From: Armatimonadetes bacterium RBG_19FT_COMBO_69_19 | Lineage (GTDB): Bacteria; Sysuimicrobiota; Sysuimicrobiia; Sysuimicrobiales; Kaftiobacteriaceae | Reading direction: 5' to 3' | Assembly: GCA_001768125.1 (NCBI GenBank) | Contig: MENB01000073.1 | Location: 374 to 8,568 of the forward strand | Length of the DNA stretch: 8,195 nt | Shown here: positions 1 to 5,626 of the stretch, one piece after another | Layout of the letters: the number at the start of each line of letters is the position of its first letter | Position numbering within the stretch: the stretch's first letter is position 1 | Program-made: the position numbers and the translations under genes | Notes under the pieces: generated by a model | What the model was told of the DNA's origin: nothing | Seen by the model: only the letters and a program-made list of their open reading frames with translations | Database searches by the model: none

Positions 1-658
1 CGCCTGAGGGGCCGTAGGCATGCTCGATCGCGTTGCTGATCGCTTCGCCGGCCGCCACCAGCAGGGGGAACGCCGCCTCCGGCGTGATCCCCTGCTCGGC
101 GAACCACCTGCGCATCGCCTGGCGCAGCACCGCGACGGAGGAGGGCTCGGCCGACACGCGCAGGGTCATCCGGTCGCCCTGAGGCACCACGCGCAGACCG
201 AGCACAGCCACGTCATCGTGACCCGCCTCGAACTGCTGCACGTTCTCCTCGGTCACAGCCGTCACCTCACGCAGGCGCGTTGCCATCTCTTCGGCCCGCG
301 CTCGCGCGGCGGTCTGCTCCGCCGTAGCCGCCCGCAGCCGGCCGGCCATCAGGGCGGTCAGGAAGAGCACAGCCGCAAACATGACGACGACCTGCGGCGC
401 CGCCGTAACGCTGAGCAAGAAGGTGGGTGGAACGACGACGAAGAGCCCGACCGCCAGCGAGAACGCGACCGCGAGCAGCCCCGACGCCAGGCCGCCTGCG
501 TAGCCGGCGATCGCCGTGGAGAAGACGAAGACGAAGAGCGGAACCCCCGCGTAGCCGGGGAGCCTCGTTACGATTCCAAACGCGACCAGGGCCGCCGCGA
601 GCGACACGGCGGCGGCCAGGCCGAATTGGAGCAGGAACGCGCGAGACCAGACCGGCAC
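1..658 (-). CDS. DUF4118-like membrane protein with SpoIIAB/RsbW-type HATPase domain (partial, 3' end outside window)
   Basis: The minus frame is open from GTG at 658 to the left edge (219 codons, no stop). Residues 1-108 are hydrophobic, with about four membrane segments. The run with GYAGG near 52-56, GLLA near 60-63 and VVPP near 75-78, ending in GRLR, resembles DUF4118, the KdpD-type membrane domain. Residues 110-135 form a charged helical linker. GHDDVAVLGLRV (146-157) looks like the C-terminal end of a SpoIIE/PP2C phosphatase domain. Residues 161-219 match the start of an anti-sigma-type histidine-kinase-like ATPase, with the N-box GEAISNAIEHAYG (204-216) carrying Glu205 and Asn209. The likely role is membrane-linked control of a sigma factor or partner switch, which is inference. 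An in-frame TAG at 719-717 and the absence of ATG leave GTG658 as the best start, but its ribosome site is weak. Confidence 0.8.
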   Translation of the reverse strand, partial: MPVWSRAFLLQFGLAAAVSLAAALVAFGIVTRLPGYAGVPLFVFVFSTAIAGYAGGLASGLLAVAFSLAVGLFVVVPPTFLLSVTAAPQVVVMFAAVLFLTALMAGRLRAATAEQTAARARAEEMATRLREVTAVTEENVQQFEAGHDDVAVLGLRVVPQGDRMTLRVSAEPSSVAVLRQAMRRWFAEQGITPEAAFPLLVAAGEAISNAIEHAYGPSG

Positions 659-683
659 GTACCGTCCGTCCGCGTTGCGACGT

Positions 684-757
684 GGGAAAAGTGCAGTGCT
701 TCTCGGCGGGCCCGTCTATCGGTTCCTTCCGGCGGGCCTGCACAAAGGGTTTTTCCC
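684..757 (-). other. Candidate structured RNA element (leader or terminator) before the DUF4118-HATPase gene
   Basis: Read on the minus strand, complementary segments nest in order. GGGAAAA (757-751) pairs with TTTTCCC (690-684). GTGCAG (743-738) pairs with CTGCAC (696-691). GCCCG (737-733) pairs with CGGGC (714-710). A 7-nt bulge lies on the 5' side, a 13-nt bulge (709-697) on the 3' side, and the apical loop has 18 nt. The element ends 25 nt before GTG658. It could be the 5' leader of that gene; a TATTAG at 763-758 could be a -10 box, but I see no good -35. Alternatively it is a terminator for the copper operon, because TTTT directly follows the CTGCAC arm. It matches no riboswitch class that I recognise. 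The rest of 659-871 shows nothing clear. Confidence 0.4.
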
Positions 758-871
758 CTAATAGGAGGGTTCACGCGCCCCACCGAAGCACACCGTCGCG
801 ATGCAGGCGCTGCGGACGAGGATCCTGGCCGAAGGACGGAACCGCGGCTCATCGACGCCTGCGGCCGGAAG

Positions 872-1024
872 CTAGCGTGAGCGCTTCTTCCGCCTGACCC
901 GCTTCTTCCCGCCGGCGACCAGCCGTCCGAGGAGGCGCACCGACCGGCCGCGGACCTGCATCCCGTAGCGCGCCTTGCGCCGCTTCCGCTCGCGCTCTGC
1001 CGCGTGCCGGTCCGCCTCGGTCAT
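872..1024 (-). CDS. Small highly basic protein, last gene of the copper operon
   Basis: This 50-residue ORF starts at ATG 1024-1022, which overlaps the stop of the TlpA-like gene as ATGA, a typical arrangement for translational coupling. Twenty-one of 50 residues are Lys or Arg. An acidic start (MTEADRHAAE) leads into RERKRRKARYG, then a short amphipathic middle (VRLLGRLVAGG), and a tail KKRVRRKKRSR. There is no cysteine and one histidine, so it is not an obvious metal chaperone, and there is no membrane segment. The composition suggests binding to RNA, DNA or the ribosome, but I do not recognise a family and assign no function. A longer reading from 1069 exists in the same frame but would overlap tlpA further, so the ATGA start is preferred. 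The main risk is that basic ORFs arise by chance in GC-rich DNA. Confidence 0.6.
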   Translation of the reverse strand: MTEADRHAAERERKRRKARYGMQVRGRSVRLLGRLVAGGKKRVRRKKRSR

Positions 1025-1602
1025 CGGGCCCCGATGAGGCCCTCGACGGCTTCCTCCCACAGACGCCACTCGATCGCCGCGCCGGGGAATTTGCGCGCGA
1101 CACGCCCCTCGCGATCGATGAAGAACGTCTCAGGCACGCCGGTGATCCCGTAGGCGCGTGAGACCGTCCCGTCTCGGTCGCGCACCTCGGGGTAGGTGGC
1201 CTTCGTCTCGGCGATGAACCGCCGCGCCTCGGACTCGAGGTCCTGGATGTTCACCCCGACGACCACCACGCCCCGGTCCCGATAGTCCCGCCAGACCCGT
1301 TCCAGCAGGGGGGCTTCGTCCTTGCACGGGATGCACCACGACGCCCAGAAGTTCATCACGACGAATTTGCCCCGCAGCTCGGCAAGGGTCAGGGTGCCCC
1401 CGTCGAAACGCGGCAGCGTGAACGCGGGAGCGCGCGGCCGCCCCCCGCGCGCCAGCGTGGCGGTGATAGACTCCGGCTGCTGCTTGCGGATCGAGGCGTA
1501 CCCGATGACGAGCAGCAGGGCGACGATCGGGACGAGCCACAGCAGCGCGCCGAGCGCGGCGCGGCGTGTGCCGGTCTCCGGCGGGGGAGCCCCGGCCGCC
1601 AT
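1021..1602 (-). CDS. Membrane-anchored TlpA/ResA-like thiol-disulfide oxidoreductase
   Basis: A protein of 193 residues. An N-terminal signal anchor (about 16-37, hydrophobic after Arg13-Arg14) would place a thioredoxin fold outside the membrane. The fold is visible as PAFTLPRFDGGTLTLAELRG (58-78), VVMNFWASWCIPC (81-93) with the redox pair Cys90/Cys93, and the cis-proline loop ITGVPETFFID (153-163, Pro157). This is the TlpA/ResA/AhpC-TSA-like family, which reduces disulfides or copper-site cysteines, for instance in cytochrome c and CuA maturation. ATG 1602-1600 overlaps the copZ stop as TGATG and has no strong ribosome site of its own, so coupled translation is likely. A reading that extends upstream to 1764 runs through copZ in another frame and is rejected. 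Its place in a copper operon suggests a role with extracytoplasmic copper or thiol stress, which is inference. Confidence 0.93.
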   Translation of the reverse strand: MAAGAPPPETGTRRAALGALLWLVPIVALLLVIGYASIRKQQPESITATLARGGRPRAPAFTLPRFDGGTLTLAELRGKFVVMNFWASWCIPCKDEAPLLERVWRDYRDRGVVVVGVNIQDLESEARRFIAETKATYPEVRDRDGTVSRAYGITGVPETFFIDREGRVARKFPGAAIEWRLWEEAVEGLIGAR

Positions 1603-1805
1603 CAGGCGGCCGGATACCCGACCGCGGCCAGGGCGCTGCGGATCTTGGTCTCGTCGACCTTCGCCGGATCGAACTCGACCGTGATCTGCTTGCTGACATC
1701 GCTCGCCTCGACCGTCTGCACGCCGGGGAGCTTCCGCACTGCATTGGTCACGGTATTGACGCATCCGCTGCAGTGGATCCTGGGGACCTTCAACGTTGCC
1801 TGCAT
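1602..1805 (-). CDS. copZ: CopZ-like copper chaperone (single HMA domain)
   Basis: A 67-residue protein that is one ferredoxin-like heavy-metal-associated domain, the usual length for CopZ. The metal loop is IHCSGC (10-15), with Cys12 and Cys15 as Cu(I) ligands. The Met that usually comes two residues before the first Cys is replaced by Ile. Other family signs are LPGVQTVEASDVSKQITVEF (26-45) and the C-terminal ALAAVGYPAA (58-67). The start at ATG 1805 is chosen because a strong AGGGAGGG site lies about 8 nt upstream, in the 17-nt gap after copA. An extension to 1847 would overlap copA. The expected role is cytosolic Cu(I) delivery to the CopA N-terminal domains and possibly to CsoR, as known for the family. 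Confidence 0.93.
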   Translation of the reverse strand: MQATLKVPRIHCSGCVNTVTNAVRKLPGVQTVEASDVSKQITVEFDPAKVDETKIRSALAAVGYPAA

Positions 1806-1822
1806 GACGACTCCCTCCCTCG

Positions 1823-4267
1823 CTAGAGTGTGGCCGGCTTGAACCATCGCAGCCGGAGGCTGTTCGTGACGACGCTCACCGAGCTGAAGGCCATGGCGAG
1901 CGCCGCCAGCATCGGGTTGAGCAGGATGCCGAAGAACGGAAACAGCACGCCCGCGGCCAGCGGGATGAGCACCACGTTGTAAACGAACGCCCAGAACAGG
2001 TTCTGCTTGATCGTGCGCATGGTCGAGCGGCTGAGCCGCAGCGCCGTCAGGATCCCGCGCAGATCCTCACCGATGAGCACGATGTCGGCCGACTCGATCG
2101 CCACGTCGGTCCCGGCGCCGATCGCGATCCCGAGATCCGCCTGGGCCAGCGCGGGCGCGTCGTTGATCCCGTCGCCGACCATCGCCACAGCTCGCCCCGC
2201 GGCCTGCAGCTTCTTGACCTCGTCCGTCTTACGCTCGGGCAGCACCTCGGCCAGGAAGTGCTCGATGCCGACCTGGGCCGCGATGGCCCCGGCGGTCACG
2301 CGATTGTCCCCGGTGAGCATGACGACGTCCAGTCCCATCTTGCGCAGGCCCTCCACCACTTCGCGGGAGCGGGGCTTCAGCGTGTCAGCCACGGAGATGA
2401 TCCCCGCCGGCTTCCCGTCGACCGCCACGTACATCGGCGTCTTGCCCTCCCGAGCGAGCTGGAGCCCGGCAGCCTCCCCCCCATCGAGCGCGACGTGATG
2501 CTCGGACAGCAGCAACGGATTACCGACCAGGACCCGGCGGCCGTCCACCTCGGCCTGGATGCCGCGGCCCGGCACGGCCTCGAAGCGCTCGGGGCGGGCG
2601 AGGGCAAGCCCCTGCTCCTCCGCGCGGCGCACGATCGCCTCACCGAGGGGATGCTCCGACCCCCACTCCGCAGACGCCGCCAGACGGAGCAGATCGGCTT
2701 CGGAAAACCCGTTCAGCGTGCGAACGTCGGTCACCGACGGCTGGCCCTTCGTGAGGGTGCCGGTCTTGTCCAGCACGATGGTGTTCGTCCGGTGCGCGGT
2801 CTCGAGGGCCTCGCCGCTCTTGATGAGCACACCGGCTTCGGCGCCGCGGCCCGTCCCGACCATGATCGCGGTCGGCGTGGCCAGCCCGAGCGCGCACGGA
2901 CAGGCGATGATGAGCACGGCCACGAACGTCACCAGCGCGTACGTCAGCGACGGCTGCGGGCCGAAGATCAGCCACACGAGGAACGTCGCTGCCGCGAGCC
3001 CCATCACCACCGGCACGAAGTAGCTCGCCACGCGGTCGGCCAGGCGCTGGATGGGCGCCTTGCTCCCCTGCGCTTCCTGCACCAGGCGGATGATCTGGGC
3101 GAGCATCGTGTCCTTGCCGACCTTCGTCGCGGTGAAGGTGAACGCCCCGGTCTTGTTGATCGTGGCGCCGATGACCGTATCGCCCGGGCCCTTCTCCACC
3201 GGCAGCGACTCGCCGGTGAGCGTCGACTCGTCGAGCGCGGAGCGCCCGTCGTCAATCACGCCGTCCACCGGCACCTTCTCTCCAGGGCGGACGACGACCC
3301 GGTCGCCGGCGACGACCTCTTCCACGGGCACGTCGACTTCACGCCCGTCCCGCAGGACGCGCGCGCGGGGCGCCTGCAGGCTGATCAGCTTGCGGATGGC
3401 CTCGGAGGTCTGCCCCTTGGCCCGAGCCTCGAGGAAACGCCCCAGGAGGATGAGGACGATGATGATCGCCCCGGTCTCATAGTAGACCTGCGGCTCCAGA
3501 CCGCCGGCGCGGAACCACTGCGGGAAGAACGTCGCAGCGACGCTGAACAGGTAGGCCGCACTCGTCCCCACGGCGATGAGCGTGTTCATGTCGGTGGACC
3601 GGTGGCGCGCCTGCGCCCAGGCCCCGCGGTAGAACTGCCACCCGACCCAGAACTGCACCGGCGTGGCGAGGGCCAGCTGGACGTACCAATTCATGAGGAA
3701 CTCCGGCGTCCACACCTGCAGGCCCATGTGCGCCAGGCTGCCCCAGAGCACGGGCAGGCTCAGCAGCGTCCCCACGGTGAGCTTGCGTCGGAGCGTCCTG
3801 ATCTCGCGCGCGCGGGCCTCGCGCTCGTAGTCCTCGGCCTCCGCGCCCTCGACATCGAGCACCTCGTACCCAGCCTCGCGGACGGCCCGCTTCAACTCTG
3901 CGAGCGGCGTGGTGGCGAGGATCTCTACGGTGGCGCGCTCCGCCGCCAGGTTGACGGCGGCGGAGAGCACGCCGTCGACGGCGCGCAGGGCATGCTCGAC
4001 CTTCTCCACGCACGAGGCGCAGGACATGCCGCGCACGGAGAGCTGCACTTTGCGCACCGGGACGTCGTAGCCGAGCGAGCGGACGACCTCTACGAAGCGC
4101 GCCGTCGTGACGCGCTCCGGATCGTAGGCGACGGCGGCGCGCTGGGCCGCGAAGTTCACGGCGACGTGCTGCACGCCCGCGGTCTCCTTCAGGCCGGTCT
4201 CGACCTTCAGGACGCAGCTCGCGCAGCTCATCCCCTCCACGGGCAACTCCAGACGCTTCACGGCCAT
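1823..4267 (-). CDS. copA: Copper-exporting P1B-1 type ATPase
   Basis: A protein of 814 residues, the normal length for CopA with two N-terminal metal-binding domains. HMA1 has MSCASC at 13-18 and HMA2 has MSCASC at 81-86. Eight membrane segments follow from about residue 163. Catalytic marks are TGES 351-354 (actuator), DKTGT 500-504 (Asp500 is phosphorylated), SEHPLGEA 537-544 (nucleotide domain), TGDN 652-655 and GDGINDAPA 698-706. The Cu(I)-transport signature is complete: CPC 456-458 in M6, YN 763-764 in M7, and Met792 with Ser795-Ser796 in M8. It pumps Cu(I) out of the cytoplasm using ATP. ATG 4267 is chosen because GGAGGAG lies about 6 nt upstream and the HMA domain begins at once. The upstream open frame to 4471 lies inside csoR and is not translated protein. 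No frameshift is seen. Confidence 0.98.
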   Translation of the reverse strand: MAVKRLELPVEGMSCASCVLKVETGLKETAGVQHVAVNFAAQRAAVAYDPERVTTARFVEVVRSLGYDVPVRKVQLSVRGMSCASCVEKVEHALRAVDGVLSAAVNLAAERATVEILATTPLAELKRAVREAGYEVLDVEGAEAEDYEREARAREIRTLRRKLTVGTLLSLPVLWGSLAHMGLQVWTPEFLMNWYVQLALATPVQFWVGWQFYRGAWAQARHRSTDMNTLIAVGTSAAYLFSVAATFFPQWFRAGGLEPQVYYETGAIIIVLILLGRFLEARAKGQTSEAIRKLISLQAPRARVLRDGREVDVPVEEVVAGDRVVVRPGEKVPVDGVIDDGRSALDESTLTGESLPVEKGPGDTVIGATINKTGAFTFTATKVGKDTMLAQIIRLVQEAQGSKAPIQRLADRVASYFVPVVMGLAAATFLVWLIFGPQPSLTYALVTFVAVLIIACPCALGLATPTAIMVGTGRGAEAGVLIKSGEALETAHRTNTIVLDKTGTLTKGQPSVTDVRTLNGFSEADLLRLAASAEWGSEHPLGEAIVRRAEEQGLALARPERFEAVPGRGIQAEVDGRRVLVGNPLLLSEHHVALDGGEAAGLQLAREGKTPMYVAVDGKPAGIISVADTLKPRSREVVEGLRKMGLDVVMLTGDNRVTAGAIAAQVGIEHFLAEVLPERKTDEVKKLQAAGRAVAMVGDGINDAPALAQADLGIAIGAGTDVAIESADIVLIGEDLRGILTALRLSRSTMRTIKQNLFWAFVYNVVLIPLAAGVLFPFFGILLNPMLAALAMAFSSVSVVTNSLRLRWFKPATL

Positions 4268-4280
4268 GGCCGTCTCCTCC

Positions 4281-4598
4281 CTACAGCTTGCCGGACATCT
4301 CGAAGACTTCGAGCAGTTCGTTGATCGTGCGCCTGCGCTCCGCCGGATCCGCGGCCGAGATCGCTGCCGCGGCGCAGTGCTCGAGGTGGTCCTCCAGCAG
4401 CATCGCGTTGATCTTGTCGATGGCGCGCTGGATGGCGAGCGTCTGCTTGATGAGGTCGATGCAGTACGCACCCTCCTCGACCATACGCACCACCCCGCGG
4501 ACGTGTCCCTCGATGCTGCGCAGGCGCAAGGCCACCTTGGCGCGGATTTCCCGGCTGCCGTGCTGGACCTTCGTCTCGTGGACGCTGTGGGTGCTCAT
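4281..4598 (-). CDS. csoR: CsoR-family copper-sensing repressor
   Basis: A 105-residue all-helical DUF156 protein. The CsoR ligand triad is present with exact family spacing: Cys46, His71 and Cys75 (C-x24-H-x3-C, as in Mycobacterium tuberculosis Cys36/His61/Cys65), with Tyr45 before the first Cys. [20 protein letters not shown] (21-40) is the first helix with its DNA-contacting basic residues. The triad favours Cu(I) sensing over the RcnR (Ni/Co) or FrmR (formaldehyde) branches. The N-terminus has three extra His (4, 7, 13). The start at ATG 4598 is preceded by GGAGGAAG. The stop lies 13 nt before copA, so the repressor heads the operon it presumably controls. Cu(I) binding is known to release CsoR from DNA. 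Confidence 0.95.
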   Translation of the reverse strand: MSTHSVHETKVQHGSREIRAKVALRLRSIEGHVRGVVRMVEEGAYCIDLIKQTLAIQRAIDKINAMLLEDHLEHCAAAAISAADPAERRRTINELLEVFEMSGKL

Positions 4599-4624
4599 CG
4601 GGGTCTTCCTCCGTCCGTGATACC

Positions 4625-4643
4625 CCCTCCCCCCTGGGGAGGG
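4625..4643. promoter_or_regulatory. Probable CsoR operator (G/C-tract inverted repeat)
   Basis: CCCTCCCC (4625-4632) and GGGGAGGG (4636-4643) form a perfect 8-bp inverted repeat around a 3-nt spacer, flanked at the csoR side by TAC. CsoR operators in other bacteria are G-tract pseudo-palindromes of this kind. It lies just downstream of the predicted -10 box and 26 nt before the csoR start, where binding would block transcription. Assignment to CsoR is inference from motif type and position. Confidence 0.6.
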
Positions 4644-4651
4644 CCAAGATC

Positions 4652-4680
4652 ATGCTACCACGGAGGTCAGCCGAGCGCAA
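4652..4680 (-). promoter_or_regulatory. Predicted sigma-70 type promoter of the csoR-copA-copZ operon
   Basis: The minus strand has TTGCGC (4680-4675), a 17-nt spacer, and TAGCAT (4657-4652), which matches 4 of 6 consensus positions at -10 and 3 of 6 at -35. The predicted start near 4645 falls at the edge of the G/C-tract inverted repeat. The 17-nt spacing and the operator position support it; the weak -35 does not. Confidence 0.45.
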
Positions 4681-4715
4681 GACTTACGGGGATTCCCCCT
4701 CACCCGGGATGCATC

Positions 4716-4781
4716 AGAAAAGAGATCAGCGGCTGCCGCCGAGTGACTCCCTAGGAATCTCTCGGCTGCCACAGCCGCTGA
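4716..4781 (-). terminator. Strong intrinsic terminator of the candidate small RNA
   Basis: On the minus strand TCAGCGGCTG (4781-4772) pairs with CAGCCGCTGA (4735-4726). Above an internal loop, GCCGAG (4766-4761) pairs with CTCGGC (4743-4738). After an A-A mismatch, GATTCC (4759-4754) pairs with GGAGTC (4750-4745) with one G-U, closing a TAG loop. The tail TCTCTTTTCT (4725-4716) follows directly. On the plus strand the hairpin is not followed by T residues, so termination of minus-strand transcription is the better reading. Confidence 0.65.
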
Positions 4782-4879
4782 CGGTCCCGTTCTATAAGAG
4801 GCCCTACCCTTGCGCCAGGCTGCGGTGCGCGGCGATCTTCTGCTGCACCCCGGCGTCGCAGGACCCTCGTCGAAACGGG
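4716..4879 (-). ncRNA. Candidate small RNA or structured leader upstream of csoR, about 164 nt
   Basis: This stretch has no credible protein but has promoter, folding and terminator in the right order on the minus strand. The predicted RNA starts at the first helix: CCCGTT (4879-4874) pairs with AACGGG (4791-4786). Inside it GAGG-g-TCCT (4868-4860) pairs with AGGGCCTC (4805-4798), allowing one G-U. Next GCG and CC within 4859-4852 can pair with GGCGC in 4816-4812, and GGTGC (4849-4845) pairs with GCACC (4828-4824). A separate 22-bp terminator-like hairpin follows at 4781-4726. I do not recognise it as 6S, SRP RNA, T-box or a known riboswitch. It may be a free small RNA ending before the csoR promoter, or an attenuated leader whose read-through feeds the copper operon. 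Confidence 0.45.
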
Positions 4880-4884
4880 TGTTG

Positions 4885-4913
4885 AGCGTACCATGGGCGA
4901 TACCGATTGTCAA
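4885..4913 (-). promoter_or_regulatory. Predicted promoter of the candidate small RNA
   Basis: The minus strand has a perfect -35 hexamer TTGACA (4913-4908), a 17-nt spacer, and TACGCT (4890-4885) preceded by TGG, an extended -10 arrangement. The -10 itself matches only 3 of 6. Transcription would start near 4878, where the outermost helix of the predicted RNA begins. It lies between csoR and the divergent protease gene. Confidence 0.5.
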
Positions 4914-4954
4914 GGCGCGTCTAACGCGCGGCGGCGAACGGGCATAGCCAGAGT

Positions 4955-5626
4955 GTGCGCCGCCATCTGGCCCGCGTGGCTGCCGTGCTGTGCCTCCTGG
5001 TATTCGCCTGGCCCTCTCCGGCCGCTCCGGCCACGGCCCAGAACCTCGATCCTGTACGCCAGATCCTCCAGGACGTCGCCGTCCGCATCGCGGTCGAGGG
5101 AGACGAGCACCGCGGCGTGTGCACGGGATGGATCGGGTGGAGCGAGGAGACCCGCAGCGCGGCCTACACCGCCGCACACTGCTATCGGGAAGGCGCGCGC
5201 TACCGCATCACGCTGGGCACCGGCGAGTCCTTCTACGCCACGCACGTCACGCGGTGGGACGGACTGGATCTCATGGCGCTGTGGCTCCCGCGCGGGCGGC
5301 TGCGATCGCTGCGCGGCTGGAAGCGTATGCCCGAGGGTCCCTTCCACATCCTGTACGTCCTGAGCGACCGGGGCAGTCCGCTGCGTTTCGTGGATGTGCC
5401 CATCCCCCGCGTGTACTGGGAGATCCGCTTCGAGAACAATCCGTCGGCGATCGCCCTGCCGCTCTATAGCGTGCCGGGGACAAGCGGGGCGCCGGTCGTG
5501 GACGTGGCGGACGGGTTGCTGATCGGCATGGTCGTGGGATACGTCACGGAGCGACCCGAGGTGGCCGCCGTCGTGCCCGCGCAGACGATCTATGACGCGC
5601 TGGCGAATCCGGCAGGATCCCGCTAG
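4955..5626 (+). CDS. Secreted trypsin-like (S1 family) serine protease
   Basis: A 223-residue protein. A signal peptide is clear: basic RRHLAR, a hydrophobic core (about 8-20), and an Ala-Thr-Ala site with cleavage expected after Ala28. The catalytic triad is visible: His75 in YTAAHC (71-76), Asp105 in WDGLDLMALW (101-110), and Ser177 in PGTSGAPVVD (174-183). Cys56 and Cys76 sit like the chymotrypsin Cys42-Cys58 disulfide around the active-site loop. The domain fills the mature protein; no PDZ or anchor is present, so it should act as a free secreted or surface enzyme. Its substrate is unknown. GTG 4955 is the first start after an in-frame TAA at 4922 and gives an intact signal peptide, but I see no good ribosome site. 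GTG codons a few residues later are alternatives. It stands alone on the plus strand, divergent from the csoR region. Confidence 0.9.
   Translation: MRRHLARVAAVLCLLVFAWPSPAAPATAQNLDPVRQILQDVAVRIAVEGDEHRGVCTGWIGWSEETRSAAYTAAHCYREGARYRITLGTGESFYATHVTRWDGLDLMALWLPRGRLRSLRGWKRMPEGPFHILYVLSDRGSPLRFVDVPIPRVYWEIRFENNPSAIALPLYSVPGTSGAPVVDVADGLLIGMVVGYVTERPEVAAVVPAQTIYDALANPAGSR

Noticed and set aside
267..743. Minus-strand open frame of 158 codons starting at ATG 743
   Set aside because: It is another frame of the same strand as the DUF4118-HATPase gene and gives an Arg/Gly-rich product; the true frame starts at GTG 658.
20..880. Plus-strand open frame of 286 codons at the left end
   Set aside because: Composition is dominated by Arg, Gly and Asp with no motif. 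It lies antisense to a minus frame with clear membrane segments and a HATPase N-box.
1603..1764. N-terminal extension of the TlpA-like protein up to ATG 1764
   Set aside because: The added residues are a shifted reading of copZ (Arg/Gln/Asp-rich) and the real start overlaps the copZ stop.
2258..4324. Open frame of 688 codons on the plus strand, antisense to copA
   Set aside because: It mirrors copA codons in GC-rich DNA, where stop codons are rare. Its translation is low-complexity Arg/His/Asp/Gly-rich sequence with no domain, while the opposite strand carries every CopA motif.
4268..4471. N-terminal extension of CopA up to 4471
   Set aside because: It reads csoR out of frame as a Ser/Arg-rich string. 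ATG 4267 has a strong ribosome site and begins directly at the first HMA domain.
4793..4798. TATAAG on the plus strand as a -10 box for the protease gene
   Set aside because: There is no acceptable -35 hexamer at 16-18 nt, it lies 157 nt from the start codon, and the same bases fit the helix region of the candidate minus-strand RNA. The protease promoter remains unidentified.
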